Positions 10,546 to 20,317 of a stretch of DNA of 64,000 nucleotides are shown one piece after another. Made by a program: the position numbers and the translations under genes. The notes beneath the pieces are model-generated. The model was not told the DNA's origin. It worked only from the letters and a program-made list of their open reading frames with translations, and searched no databases. Numbering within the stretch: position 1 is the first letter of the stretch; each line of letters opens with the position of its first letter. Source of the DNA: Dactylosporangium fulvum (GTDB lineage: Bacteria; Actinomycetota; Actinomycetes; Mycobacteriales; Micromonosporaceae); assembly GCF_025137375.1 (NCBI RefSeq), contig NZ_CP073720.1:372001-436000 (forward strand), written 5' to 3'.

Positions 10546-11019
10546 TCAGTCCGGAACCGCCAGCGATTCCCGCTGGCCGGCCCGCTCTCGGAAGGCGGCG
10601 CGACGCTCGTTCAGCAAGTCGACGATGCGTACGACAGCGTCAGCGGGACTCTCATGTTCCCAGATTCTGAGGACCGACCAACCCAACGCCTCGAGGTGGG
10701 CGGTCGTCGCTGCGTCGCGCAGACGGTTCGTCTCCAGCTTCTTCGACCACCAGTCTCCGTTGGCGGTTGGAATCGTCTTGTGCTGGGAGCACGAATGCCA
10801 GAAGCATCCGTCGACGAACACGGCTACCCGGGCTCGAGTAAACGCGATGTCGACGGTTCGCCGGCGTAGACCGGGTATCGGCCACGCAACTCGGTAGCGA
10901 TAGCCCTGGGCATGCAGCAACTGTCGTATCGACACCTCCGGTGCCGTGTCGCGGCGCCGTTGGCGGCTCATACGGCTGGAGACGCCGGACGAGCTCGGGA
11001 CGGGCAGCTGTGCCACCAT
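10546..11019 (-). CDS. vsr: Very-short-patch (Vsr) mismatch endonuclease
   Basis: 157 residues from ATG 11019. The Vsr signature is clear: TVDIAF with D57, FVDGCFWHSC (68-77), HKTIPTANGDWWSKKLETN and GWSVLRIWEHE near the C-terminus. Vsr nicks T:G mismatches created by deamination of 5-methylcytosine and travels with C5 methylases; here it converges on one with 15 bp between stops. In MORC/Z1 systems Vsr-like enzymes have also been proposed as effector nucleases. Upstream start codons exist in frame, but the added residues look non-coding. Confidence 0.93.
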   Translation of the reverse strand: MVAQLPVPSSSGVSSRMSRQRRRDTAPEVSIRQLLHAQGYRYRVAWPIPGLRRRTVDIAFTRARVAVFVDGCFWHSCSQHKTIPTANGDWWSKKLETNRLRDAATTAHLEALGWSVLRIWEHESPADAVVRIVDLLNERRAAFRERAGQRESLAVPD

Positions 11020-11062
11020 GACGCAACCGTACCCCGGCCGGGTCAGACAACGACGAGCGGCT

Positions 11063-11872
11063 TCACAGGTCGGATTCCTTGAGGTCAGCCGCGTTGACGC
11101 CCGTCTCGGCGAGCTGGCGCCTCGACTCATGGCGCTGTTCTCGGACGAGTTCCAAGAGACCTTGCTCAGGCATCCAGTCGAGGTCGAGGAAAGCCGTCAG
11201 TCGGAGAAGGCGCCGCAACGAGTCGCGATGCACCGCCCTAGCCGGTACACCGTCATCGGTCCGGCCGTCCTCGACATGGGCCCGCACGATGGCGCGCACC
11301 AGCGCCGGGGCTGCCGCCACGGCACGACGGCGGGCCATGACATGGTCCAGATCGGCCTCTCCGAGGCCGGACAGCAGTTCGTAGGGATCCGGAAGAGACG
11401 GATCGTGGAGGACGTGCGCACGGGTCCACAGCCTGGCCAGTGTGTGCCTGGTGAGGTCCGTTCCCTTGAATCGGTCGGCGAGGTAGACGCCGTCTCGCAT
11501 CGGGAATCGCCAGGCGCAAAGATGGGGAACCAGCACCAGTGCGAGGAAGGCCCACACCTGCCGTTGCGACGCCTCGCCCGGAAGCATGCCGGACCGCTCG
11601 TGCAGATATCGTGCGGCCATCCGATCGAACTCGTTCCTGCCCGCTGTGGTGGGCGGGTCGGGGAAGCCGTTGACGGTGGCGAACTTTTCCAGCTCGGTAG
11701 CGAGAAGACGCAGCTCGTCGCGACTGACGCGTGTCCCACCCGTGGCGGCGTAGACGGCACGATCCGATACGACGGCCGCGAACCGCGCCAGGTCTTCCGG
11801 CTGACGACCATGCAGACTCGCGAACAACCTCTCGGACTCACCGGGCAGAAGTCGGGGATACAGGGTGCTCAC
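11063..11872 (-). CDS. DUF6339-like protein, last gene of the MORC/Z1 operon
   Basis: A 269-residue soluble, mostly helical protein with no catalytic motif I recognise. Sequence features (ERLFASLHGRQPEDLARFA at the start, a central RYLHERSGMLPGEASQRQVW) match my memory of DUF6339, which is seen beside Z1 and GHKL genes. It overlaps the preceding gene by 4 nt (ATGA), so it belongs to the same transcript. Role unknown; an adaptor or inhibitor within the restriction complex is possible. Confidence 0.7.
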   Translation of the reverse strand: MSTLYPRLLPGESERLFASLHGRQPEDLARFAAVVSDRAVYAATGGTRVSRDELRLLATELEKFATVNGFPDPPTTAGRNEFDRMAARYLHERSGMLPGEASQRQVWAFLALVLVPHLCAWRFPMRDGVYLADRFKGTDLTRHTLARLWTRAHVLHDPSLPDPYELLSGLGEADLDHVMARRRAVAAAPALVRAIVRAHVEDGRTDDGVPARAVHRDSLRRLLRLTAFLDLDWMPEQGLLELVREQRHESRRQLAETGVNAADLKESDL

Positions 11873-12798
11873 GGCGTTCTGCCTCCCGGGAACAGTAAAC
11901 TGCTCTGAACGGCGGCACGCAGTCGTGACGGGTCACGCCGACGTTCCTCTCTCAGGCGGTCGATGGCGTCGGCGAGGCTCTCGTTCGGCAACCTCAGAAA
12001 CGCCCTGATCAGCCCGTGAACCAAGGCTGCGGTCGTCACCTCGCCGTCGCGGTCCGTCGTCTCCTCCTCAGACGGGAACTCGTCGTCCTCCAGCGCCCGA
12101 CCGACCAGGTCGTACACCACGTCCACCGTGAGCGCGTCCCAGAGAACCGCCGCCTTGGGGTCGTTCGGTTTCCGCACAGCCTCGTTGACCTGCTCGTTGT
12201 CATCGTTGAGCAGGACGAGCAGGTTGCCCATGGCGGCGCTGCTCCACTCGGCCGAGTCGACGCTCACGTACCAGGCAGCCCGTTCCGGCAAACCTTGGTT
12301 CTTGAAGCTGACCGGTGCCACCGGCAGAAGCCCCGCATTGCCCTCCAACCGGATGGAGGTCTGGTCACGCCACAGCACGCTGCCGGGCCTGAAGGCGACG
12401 AACGGATCTGAGCCGCCAGATCCCGTCGCCAGCACGATTGTCGTCTCCAGCGTGACTGCACCGGCGAGATCTGTACCGGGGATTTCGACGTCGAGGATCG
12501 TCTCGACCTGTCCGGGTACACCGTCGTGTCGCAAGGGCACGTGTGCAGCGGAGCGACGCAGCAGGGAAGTCGAAGGCCAGTACCGCACGTTCATGGCGAG
12601 CGTTACGGCGCTGTCGAACCCACAGGCAGTCAGGAGCGCCGTCATGTCAACGGTGACGCGTCTGGAGAAGTGCAGCAGCGTGCCGTAGTCCCAACTCGGT
12701 AGGTGATCACCGGCGGCGACACCGTCGTCCGTGTGGACCCATGGTTCTGCCGACACATGGTCGCCTGCTGTGCGATACGGATATGCTCGCCCGCTCAT
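11869..12798 (-). CDS. Unknown protein of the MORC/Z1 restriction operon
   Basis: 309 residues, no signal peptide, no membrane segment, no metal or nucleotide motif. The middle is beta-rich (ETILDVEIPGTDLAGAVTLE) and the C-terminal third is acidic and helical. It overlaps both neighbours by 4 nt. Position and tight coupling imply a structural or specificity subunit of the same machine. I do not recognise the family. Confidence 0.75.
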   Translation of the reverse strand: MSGRAYPYRTAGDHVSAEPWVHTDDGVAAGDHLPSWDYGTLLHFSRRVTVDMTALLTACGFDSAVTLAMNVRYWPSTSLLRRSAAHVPLRHDGVPGQVETILDVEIPGTDLAGAVTLETTIVLATGSGGSDPFVAFRPGSVLWRDQTSIRLEGNAGLLPVAPVSFKNQGLPERAAWYVSVDSAEWSSAAMGNLLVLLNDDNEQVNEAVRKPNDPKAAVLWDALTVDVVYDLVGRALEDDEFPSEEETTDRDGEVTTAALVHGLIRAFLRLPNESLADAIDRLREERRRDPSRLRAAVQSSLLFPGGRTP

Positions 12799-14675
12799 CG
12801 CGGCATCGCCTCAACCGCGACGTCGACGGCCGCGTCCACTACAGGCACCACCAACAGTTCGTACTCGCTCGGGCCCTCGTCGACCTCGACGAATTCACCG
12901 AGCGTCACGTTGCCGTCCAGGCGCCAGCCCAACACTTCAGGAACGGAACCCCCCGCAGGCCTGGTGGTTTCCAGTGACCCCTCGCCGGTGAACACCGACG
13001 CCGAGCCTCGGAGCGTGGTCGGGCCGGACACTCGAACCTTCTGGACCAGGACGGCTCGGCCGGCGTGTGAGGCGAAGAAGGGCGATCCGACGAGAGCAGG
13101 CCTGGCTTGGCGCCGAGGCGTAGAGGTCGTGCCGCGTCCGTGCTTCGGAGCTTCAGCGCCGGAGCCACCGCCGGTGGGAGTCGAAGAGCCATGTCCGGAC
13201 CGGGCGAAGTCGGTGCTGCCACCAGCCGGGTTCGAGTCGGACGCGCCGGTTCCTCCCACGCCGGACAGGAGAAAGCCCAGCCTCTGCGCGATGGTGCCAA
13301 CCGGAACAGCGACGGCCTGGGAGCTTTGCGTCTTGGGCCCGACGATGGCCGCGCACTGCTCCAGCATGCGCTTGCGCGCCATCCTGACGAACGTGGCGTC
13401 GCGTCCGGTCAACTGAACGTCGACCCAGGCATCGTGCGTCGGAGGCTCGGATCTTGAGAATATCGAGTCCAGGTCGTCGTTCACCTTGAAGACCGCGGCG
13501 TACCCGACGTCGGGATGTGCCTTGGTCGGGCCCGGTAGGTATTGCACGACCAGATCCGGTGAACGCATGAGGCATACGTGATGAGGGGAATCGACAAGAC
13601 CCAGCTCGGCAGCGGCGGGTGACGTCACCTTTGCTCCGAAGGTGTCTTGGTGGCCGAACTGACCCAGTTTCTGTTTCGGCCTCATGCAGAACAGCGCTGT
13701 GCCGTGCTCGCCCAGTGCCGTCCGGTATGCGGCAGCGAAGTTGGCCAACACGGCATCGTCGTGTTCGGAAGGGACGGGGACCCGGACGCCATGTGCCGAG
13801 ACCGAGACGTGCACACGAACCGCGCGGTCGGCAAGCGTTACTGGCCACAGGTTCCACGCTGCGGCATCCGCCAGGTAACGTCCGGCGGACTCGATGGACA
13901 TCTCGTCGGCATCGTCGTCGGGCAGCGAAGGGTCCGAAAGGTCTGGATCGAGTACCACGACCGTCGTTCCGGTTTCGTCCTTCTCGAATCCGGGTAGCCC
14001 CAGACGACGTGCCGTGACATCGGCATCCTGGTCCGCCAGTGGTTCGCAATGGTCCAGGCTGGGCAGACCCCACCAGTGCCGGCCTGTGTACGGCACGCCG
14101 TCCACCGTCGTCGAGCTCAGCAGCGCCGACGCGATCAGTCGGGAACGCAACTGATTCCCCTCGCGAAAACGCGTGTAGATCAGTACCGTCCCGACCCGGG
14201 ATGCGAGGAAGAACGCGCCCTTGCCGTACCCGTACGTGCCGCCACCACCGTCGACGTCCTGTCGCTCGCCGCTGTTCAGCACGAACGACAACCATCCACG
14301 TTGGTTGGGCTTCGCCTCGACGTCCGATCGTGTCGGGCCGCCCAGTCCGCTGGTGCCCCGGTCCGAGACCGCGAGATAGCGGATGGTCGAGCTCCGGAAC
14401 AGGTCCGACAACGTACGGGCAGCCGTGGGGTCGTTAGGCGCGTTTGGCGCGAGGAGTTCCTTCCAGGTCGACCGGTGCGCCGGCGACACGGTAACCAGGT
14501 CGAGCTTGAACGAGACGTCAGCCGACGTCTTCGCGTCCCAGCTGTTCTGGGCCGATTCACGGACCAGCACAGTCAACACCGACAAGGTCGGCCGCCCCAG
14601 CTGGTTCCGGAGACCTTCCGCGGTGATGCCACCGTCGGGTCGGAACGGCTGTGCGTACCACCCGGGCTTCGTCAT
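12795..14675 (-). CDS. MORC/MutL-like GHKL ATPase of a restriction system
   Basis: 626 residues. N-box RESAQNSWDA (E40, N44, D47), DRG at 105-107, and a glycine-rich lid GGGGTYGYGKGAFFLAS (143-159) define a GHKL ATPase fold, followed by an S5-like region. The C-terminal 150 residues contain a low-complexity linker near 490-520. Prokaryotic MORC-type ATPases of this kind occur in restriction operons with Z1 helicases and PD-(D/E)XK nucleases, as described in comparative genomics by Iyer, Abhiman and Aravind. It probably acts as an ATP-driven clamp on DNA. It is coupled to both neighbours by 4-nt overlaps. Confidence 0.85.
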   Translation of the reverse strand: MTKPGWYAQPFRPDGGITAEGLRNQLGRPTLSVLTVLVRESAQNSWDAKTSADVSFKLDLVTVSPAHRSTWKELLAPNAPNDPTAARTLSDLFRSSTIRYLAVSDRGTSGLGGPTRSDVEAKPNQRGWLSFVLNSGERQDVDGGGGTYGYGKGAFFLASRVGTVLIYTRFREGNQLRSRLIASALLSSTTVDGVPYTGRHWWGLPSLDHCEPLADQDADVTARRLGLPGFEKDETGTTVVVLDPDLSDPSLPDDDADEMSIESAGRYLADAAAWNLWPVTLADRAVRVHVSVSAHGVRVPVPSEHDDAVLANFAAAYRTALGEHGTALFCMRPKQKLGQFGHQDTFGAKVTSPAAAELGLVDSPHHVCLMRSPDLVVQYLPGPTKAHPDVGYAAVFKVNDDLDSIFSRSEPPTHDAWVDVQLTGRDATFVRMARKRMLEQCAAIVGPKTQSSQAVAVPVGTIAQRLGFLLSGVGGTGASDSNPAGGSTDFARSGHGSSTPTGGGSGAEAPKHGRGTTSTPRRQARPALVGSPFFASHAGRAVLVQKVRVSGPTTLRGSASVFTGEGSLETTRPAGGSVPEVLGWRLDGNVTLGEFVEVDEGPSEYELLVVPVVDAAVDVAVEAMPR

Positions 14676-15697
14676 GCGGCCCCCAGGACACGTCTCACGG
14701 CTTGATGCAGGTCCTCGTCCGACGGCGGAACAGTGTCAAGATCGACGTAGTACTCGATGCCGCTGACGCCCGCCGGAACTACCCCCGACGAGAATCTGGT
14801 GGGGGTGATGCTCGGAAAGTTGTCGTCGACCTCGAACAGGCGTTGATCGATCACCGAGAAGCTCGCCATCCGGATCTCGGACGAGGACAGCGGCGGAAGC
14901 CCCAGACGATCCAGACACGAGAGGATCACGTGCGGCTCACCCGCTGCCGTGCATCGATCCACGATCGACGGCACGTCGTCCGCTACGCCGGGTGCCGTCA
15001 CCGCCAACCGCAGCCATACGACTTTCAACGACCCTGTCGGCGGCCGGACGAGCTGTTCCGCGCCGTGAACGTGGATCAACCGGCCCTGCGGCGATGTCGT
15101 CGTCTTCACCTCGACCGCGTGGGGGTGGCTGCGGAAGTCCTGAGCAGCCCCGGTCGGGCCGGTCCATGTGTTCGCCGCCTTTGCGTCGACTGCCAGAAGG
15201 TGCTCCAAGACGAAAAGCTCGCCATACAGGCCGGCGAGCCGTTGCGAGGTCCACTGCGGCCGGCCGCCGAGAAGTTCGCGCCAGGCCTCCAGTGCCTCCG
15301 GCACTGCCCGTTCGGGCATGGACTCAGTGCGAGCGAGGACCATGCAGATGTCCGCCACCAGGCCCGTGAAAACACCGGTCAGTGTCGTTCGCCTGCACTC
15401 CAGGTCGAGGAATCGGACCACCTTGTCGTTCACGAGCAGAGTCCGTGTCGTGAGATGCACACCCGAACTGCGTCTGTCCTCGACGTCCTGGGCGCCTTTC
15501 GGCAAAGGCACCAGCAAGTGTGGAAGTCCATACGAGTCCGACGCCAACCGCAGCGGTCCGGCCGACGTCGGCAGTGCCAGCTCGGTGCTCTGCAGCGTCT
15601 TGCTGTCGCTGCGGGAATGCTTCCCGGCGAGCTCGCTCCATAGACGTTCCAGTGTCCGCCGGAGTGCTGCTTCCTGGCCGCCGCGTACACCCGTCAC
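14672..15697 (-). CDS. PD-(D/E)XK nuclease, DUF4420 type
   Basis: 341 residues, GTG start at 15697 overlapping the Z1 stop. The nuclease core is visible: GLYGELFVLEHLLAV with E160, GAAQDFRS with D187, and VEVKTT with E196 and K198. This matches the DUF4420 branch of the PD-(D/E)XK superfamily and makes it the likely DNA-cutting subunit of the MORC/Z1 system. The flanking N-terminal beta-rich region is typical of the family. All catalytic residues are present. Confidence 0.85.
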   Translation of the reverse strand: MTGVRGGQEAALRRTLERLWSELAGKHSRSDSKTLQSTELALPTSAGPLRLASDSYGLPHLLVPLPKGAQDVEDRRSSGVHLTTRTLLVNDKVVRFLDLECRRTTLTGVFTGLVADICMVLARTESMPERAVPEALEAWRELLGGRPQWTSQRLAGLYGELFVLEHLLAVDAKAANTWTGPTGAAQDFRSHPHAVEVKTTTSPQGRLIHVHGAEQLVRPPTGSLKVVWLRLAVTAPGVADDVPSIVDRCTAAGEPHVILSCLDRLGLPPLSSSEIRMASFSVIDQRLFEVDDNFPSITPTRFSSGVVPAGVSGIEYYVDLDTVPPSDEDLHQAVRRVLGAA

Positions 15698-18339
15698 GGA
15701 GCAGACACCGGAACGTCGGTGTCGAGGTCCTGGTCGAGAACAGAAACGTCCTCCGGCTCCTCGTCGGTCGCTGCGGGGAAGACTCGAGACAGGTCGGCGG
15801 CCAGGTAGTCGTACTCGACCTCGACGTCCTGTCCTCGAACCGGTTTAGGAAAAACCAGTGCCGCTCCCCAGACGACGGCAGGACCGACGACCTTCAGATC
15901 CGCGCGGTTCGGTTTCGTCGCCTTGGAGGTTGCGTCGATCGGATAGAGCAGCACCAGGCCCTTCTCGGGCTGCTGTTTCGAGCGTTCCTTCTGCAGTACG
16001 GCTCGATTGACCTCAGACACTTTATCGAGGTTGAGGTCGAGACCCTCGTCGCGGGAACCCGTCAGTGTTTTGATGTCCGCCACATCGTCGTCGCTATTGG
16101 CGATCAAACGTGTACGCACAACGGTTCCTACGACGCTACCTCCGGGGAGCGTCACCTTCTCGGGCTCTCGGCCGGTGCTCGAGGCACTCGATGCTGGATC
16201 GACGCCGATAACACCGACGTTCCAGCTTGTCAGACCGCCGGTATTCATTCGCTTCTCGATGTATGCGGCCATCAGGTTCGCCGAGGCGTCGATCGACTTC
16301 TCGTGGAAGCGATATGTGCTCACGAATCGAAAGATGTGATCACCCGGTACGTCCCGCCACAACGGCTTGGCGGATGGTGCTGATCGGTCGAACCAGCCGT
16401 CCGTACCGCCGGCTTCCAAGAGCCTCGTGACCGCGTCGGCATTGTCGGCGTGCCACGCCTTGGTGTCGACGCCCTCCGCAGCAGGGAAGTACCGGCTCTC
16501 GACCAGCGCACCACCGTATGCGGCCGCGGCACGGACCGCTGCCTTCTGTTTGCTCGGCGCCGTCACACGCATTTTCGGGTGGCAACGGATGCGGACCGCC
16601 ATCTCGAGCGGTGTCTTGTGCTCCACGAGTAGGCGATCGATCTCGCCCCGCATCTCGGCCTCGACGGTGGCCAGGTGGGTAAACCATCGGCGCATCTCAG
16701 CGGGCATGTAGATGCGCGGCAGGTCCTTGTAACCCGGACGGTAGCCGAACCACCGACCCATCTGCAGCAGCGTGTCGTAGACGTCGGACGACCTGACGAA
16801 AACGCTGACGACGAGGCCCTCCAAGGTGAGACCACGCGAGAGGGTGTTGCCACCGACGGCGATGACCGTTGCCGCACCCGACTCGTAGTCGAGCCGGTTG
16901 GTGCTCCGGTAGTGGTCCATGATGATCTTCGTGTCGGCGACGACCTGAGGCAGGAGCCCCATGACGTCCTCGCAGGCGACGCGGCGCTCGCCGAGCTCGT
17001 AGGCGGGCACGCGAGCAGTCTCCGTCTCCCACAGCGTGCACAGCTCTGCGAGCAGTTCGTCGTCGTCCGCGGCGAGCCGTTCGCCGATCTCCAACTTGAG
17101 CTGCTCCAGCGGCAGCTTGTACGAGTCGTGCACTCTCGTGTCGGAGTGGGCATGGACGAGCATCGACGAATGCTGCGCCTTGCCGGAACGCGCTCTGCGG
17201 GCAGCAGTCGACAACCAGAACCACAGCGCAGCCTTCCGGAGCGACGGCGTCACCCCCGGCTCGAAGTCGGCGATGTCCGCCTTCTTCGCAGGCCGCATCG
17301 CGGCGACCTCACCGTCCGGGATCTCCCGGATCATGTCGAGTCCACCCGGCACGTCTGCAGGGTCCTCACCGTCGAGCGGCGAGCGTCCGAACAGGGTCTC
17401 CGGACCCTGGTAGTCCTCGCTCCTGGGCAGACTCAGGATGAAGTCGCGCGGGTAGAAGTCCTCCTTGCTGACCGGATCGGCGAGCAGGTTCGCGAACGGG
17501 GTCGCCGTGTAGCCCACGTAGCACACCCTCGGCAGCTGCCGAAGAACGTCAGCGATCAACGGGTTGATACTTTTCGTGGCAATCGTCGCCTGGTCGGCCT
17601 CGTCGTCGATCAGCAGAGCTGGGCAGTTCTGCAGATGCGCCCGAGCGTCGGCGAGCCACTTCTTCAGCTTGCGCAGAACAACAGCGTTCTTCTTGACCAC
17701 GAGCAGAAGATGCTGATCCTTCGCGGCGAGAAGGGCGGCCGGATTCGGCGGCGGGGTGAAGTCGTGCTCGGGGGTCGTGATCTGGTGCCACAGGGGAGGG
17801 TTCAGCCTGACCACGTCGCGGATCAGCCTCGTCTGCGTCTGACGCCGGAGGGCGTTGTGCACGCCGGAGAGTACGATGAACATCCGGTAGCCCCGGTCTG
17901 CGGCCTTGCAGATTACAGCCGTGAAGTTGCTGGTCTTGCCGGACTGGACGTGGCCGACCACAAGCCCGCGCGAGTCGAACCCAGGCGTCGCCGGATGATC
18001 CAACATGGCGACGACCTTTTCGGAGGCCTCGTTGATCGTATCGACGGCATCCGAATCCAGGGTTCTCCGCAGGTGTGCTTCGAACGCGGGCCAGTTGCGG
18101 TCGCCCTTGCGCGGCCCGGTGTACCACGGCGTCGTATTCTCCCGGCCCAGCCCCAGGGGCTCCTTAAGCTCGAGGATCTTGGTCGTCTCGACCTCGTGCC
18201 GCTTGATGAGCTCGGCGATGAGGTCCTCGGGAACCGAAAGGCTGCGGAGCTGCTGCGTGACCTGGTGCGGCGGCGCGTGGTCGAGGAAGTTGCGATAGGT
18301 CTCCCACGCGCCGCTGATGCGCGGATCGTTCTCAGACAT
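15694..18339 (-). CDS. Z1-domain SF2 helicase-like motor
   Basis: 881 residues. Walker A-like GHVQSGKT (129-136), DEAD-like box IDDEAD (244-249), motif III TATPFANLL (279-287), GGNTLSRGLTLEG and MGRWFGYRPGY are the hallmark of Z1-domain proteins. The same motor occurs in the H subunit of CglI/NgoAVII-type restriction enzymes, where ATP hydrolysis couples recognition to cutting. First gene of the overlapping five-gene operon, with a good GAGGTG ribosome site before ATG 18339. It probably translocates on DNA and licenses the DUF4420 nuclease. Confidence 0.92.
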   Translation of the reverse strand: MSENDPRISGAWETYRNFLDHAPPHQVTQQLRSLSVPEDLIAELIKRHEVETTKILELKEPLGLGRENTTPWYTGPRKGDRNWPAFEAHLRRTLDSDAVDTINEASEKVVAMLDHPATPGFDSRGLVVGHVQSGKTSNFTAVICKAADRGYRMFIVLSGVHNALRRQTQTRLIRDVVRLNPPLWHQITTPEHDFTPPPNPAALLAAKDQHLLLVVKKNAVVLRKLKKWLADARAHLQNCPALLIDDEADQATIATKSINPLIADVLRQLPRVCYVGYTATPFANLLADPVSKEDFYPRDFILSLPRSEDYQGPETLFGRSPLDGEDPADVPGGLDMIREIPDGEVAAMRPAKKADIADFEPGVTPSLRKAALWFWLSTAARRARSGKAQHSSMLVHAHSDTRVHDSYKLPLEQLKLEIGERLAADDDELLAELCTLWETETARVPAYELGERRVACEDVMGLLPQVVADTKIIMDHYRSTNRLDYESGAATVIAVGGNTLSRGLTLEGLVVSVFVRSSDVYDTLLQMGRWFGYRPGYKDLPRIYMPAEMRRWFTHLATVEAEMRGEIDRLLVEHKTPLEMAVRIRCHPKMRVTAPSKQKAAVRAAAAYGGALVESRYFPAAEGVDTKAWHADNADAVTRLLEAGGTDGWFDRSAPSAKPLWRDVPGDHIFRFVSTYRFHEKSIDASANLMAAYIEKRMNTGGLTSWNVGVIGVDPASSASSTGREPEKVTLPGGSVVGTVVRTRLIANSDDDVADIKTLTGSRDEGLDLNLDKVSEVNRAVLQKERSKQQPEKGLVLLYPIDATSKATKPNRADLKVVGPAVVWGAALVFPKPVRGQDVEVEYDYLAADLSRVFPAATDEEPEDVSVLDQDLDTDVPVSAP

Positions 18340-19142
18340 CAGGCACCTCGATTCAAGGACGCATCACAGTTCGCTGGTCTGGTGTTGCACACGTCGGCGT
18401 GACCGTTCACCAGGTGATCGGCGACAGAGATGCGACTTCGGAGCTTCGCTGCTGGAGGTCGAAGCGGTGGGGTGTGCACGAAACCCTTACTAGCATCCTG
18501 GATCATCACCACGGTAGTCGTGACGGCTTCGGTGTAGTTCGACCCGGTGAAACTCATCCGAATGTCTCATTGCGTACTCGTGCGTCGGGCCGACCGATTC
18601 CGGCCCGACGATCACTCGCGGCTGGGGACGGTTCTGCGTGGCGCCGGTTTCATCGTCGTCTCGAGCGGTGATCCGGCCGCTCCATCGATGTTCTCCATCG
18701 AGCGCGCTGTGCGATGGTCAGTGTTCGTGATCAGCGGACCGCCGCAGCTGGAACGCGGTAGGCTGGCTCGAGTTCCCGAGTTGCATACCTCGGATACGCG
18801 TTTGAGCGGAGTGTTACTAGAGCCGCGATGCGGCGGCCCGTCGCGGACAGGCAGACGCTCGTTCCCGGAATTGGACCACTTCCAGGCGATGGGGGCTCCG
18901 TCGTTTGCCGCCGATGTCGAGCCGTGAGTCGAACTCGCAATCCTTTGGGCTACTGCTTCCCGAATCTGGCGGTAGGTAGTCTTATGGCCCCGATCGGCGA
19001 CCCAAAACTGGGGATTGCTGGAAAATACTGGAAGATTTACAGTCGTGGTTGTGGACGGTGTAGAGGCGCAGGAGCGACCCACTGACGAGTCGCGTGGGGA
19101 TCGTGGATCGGGCGCAAGCTGTCTTGCTCCTGGGGAGCAGCA
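18340..19142. other. Divergent control region between the two defence operons
   Basis: About 800 bp separate the Z1 gene (leftward) from the decayed GHKL copy (rightward). A plus frame 18547-18927 (GTG start, about 126 codons, MKLIRMSHCVLVRRADRFRP...) is open but matches nothing and lacks a clear ribosome site; I leave it uncalled. AT-richer patches near 18480-18560 and 18960-19060 could hold promoters, but I find no convincing -35/-10 pair or operator palindrome. Confidence 0.4.
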
Positions 19143-20060
19143 ATGACTGGTGACCCGAGTTGGCGGCAGCCCGATCCGGCATTGGTGCATTGGCTCGACG
19201 ACCATCGCAGGCGGACCCTGGAGGCGTACCGGGCTGATCCGCTCTACATCGCGGAGCACGCCAACCAGGAAGACAGCTACCGAACCGGTGGGTATACCGG
19301 GCGGCAGCTGCTGGAACTGGCTCGGAACACCGCCGACGCCCCGCACCGCGGTGGTGCCCACGGACGCGTTGAGCTGCGACTGGCAGGCGACACGCTGTAC
19401 TGTGCCAACGAAGGCGAGCCCTTCACACAGGCTGGCCACGAGGCCGTAGGCAACGCCTTCCTGGGTTCAAAGCGCGGCGAAGAGATCGGCTGGCTCGGTC
19501 TGGGCTTCAAGTCGTTCCTCGGAGTCAGTCGACACCCCGCCGTCTTCAGCCGGTCAGTTAGCTTCGACTTCGACGGTGACAGGTCTCGGCTCGAGCTCCT
19601 TGTCGTAGATCCGCACGCCAGCCCGTTTCTTGTCCTGCGCCTTCCGTTGTTCGTCGGCGTCGAACATGAGCTGAGGACGGACGAGACCTTGCGGGGCCTT
19701 GCGTCCTGGGCGCAGACCGTGGTCCGCCTTCCGCTGTCGAACGGCCGCTCGCGGCTCGTGGGGGAGATGTGCGAGTTCTCACGCGAGTTCCTGCTGTTCG
19801 TCCTGAACGTGTCGGCCCTCCGTCTGAAGATCGACGGAGATGCCGACATAGGCCGGTCCCTGGGACGGAGTCTGCGGCGCCGTAACGCAGCGGAGCGACG
19901 GATGTCTCGTGCGTACCACGAAGATCCTGGCCACGTGGAGTCCGGCACTGGCATCGAGATCCAGACGTCGCAGGACAGTTGCGGCTGCAAGGAGATCCAC
20001 GAACTCGTGCAGAACGGCGCGGATGCGCTGAGGGAGGCGTTGGGTAACACCGCTGTCCGA
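19143..20060 (+). pseudogene. Decayed tandem copies of the GHKL domain of the next gene
   Basis: An ATG at 19143 opens a frame whose first about 240 residues align with the N-terminus of the following giant protein (EHANQEDSYRTGGYTGRQLL, LYCANEGEPFTQAGHEAVGN, GWLGLGFKSFLGVSRHPAVF, SREFLLFVLNVSALRLKIDG). The N-box reads ELARNTADA, keeping E, N and D. After about residue 240 similarity collapses, then a second N-box appears in the same frame, EIHELVQNGADALREA (about 19991-20038). So two truncated GHKL starts are fused head to tail. The frame then runs out of phase into the next gene. A short product could still be made, but I read this as recombination debris. Confidence 0.65.
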
Positions 20061-20317
20061 CGGCAGAGCGCCGATATGAGGCCTATCGTTTGCCGACTTG
20101 CCGCTCCGCGCCGCCTGCGTTCTTCCATCGCAGTACCGAACGTTGGGCATGTCCGGCCGGAAAGCTGCAAATGCTCGGCGATTACGAAGCGCGGCAGGCG
20201 TCGAGTTGCGGAACGTCAACTTCGGCACGGACGCTGCGTCGTCAATTCGGCAGCTGCCCCTTGCGAAGGTGTAATCGGTCGCGGTGCAGCGACCGCGGAT
20301 GCGAGGAGCGCTCGTTC

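Noticed and set aside
16675..18402. A 575-codon plus-strand frame antisense to the Z1 gene
   Set aside because: Same codon-bias artefact; the opposite strand carries all Z1 motifs.
18547..18927. A 126-codon plus-strand gene between the two defence operons
   Set aside because: Open with a GTG start but no clear ribosome site, no recognisable family and mixed codon bias; described under the intergenic region.
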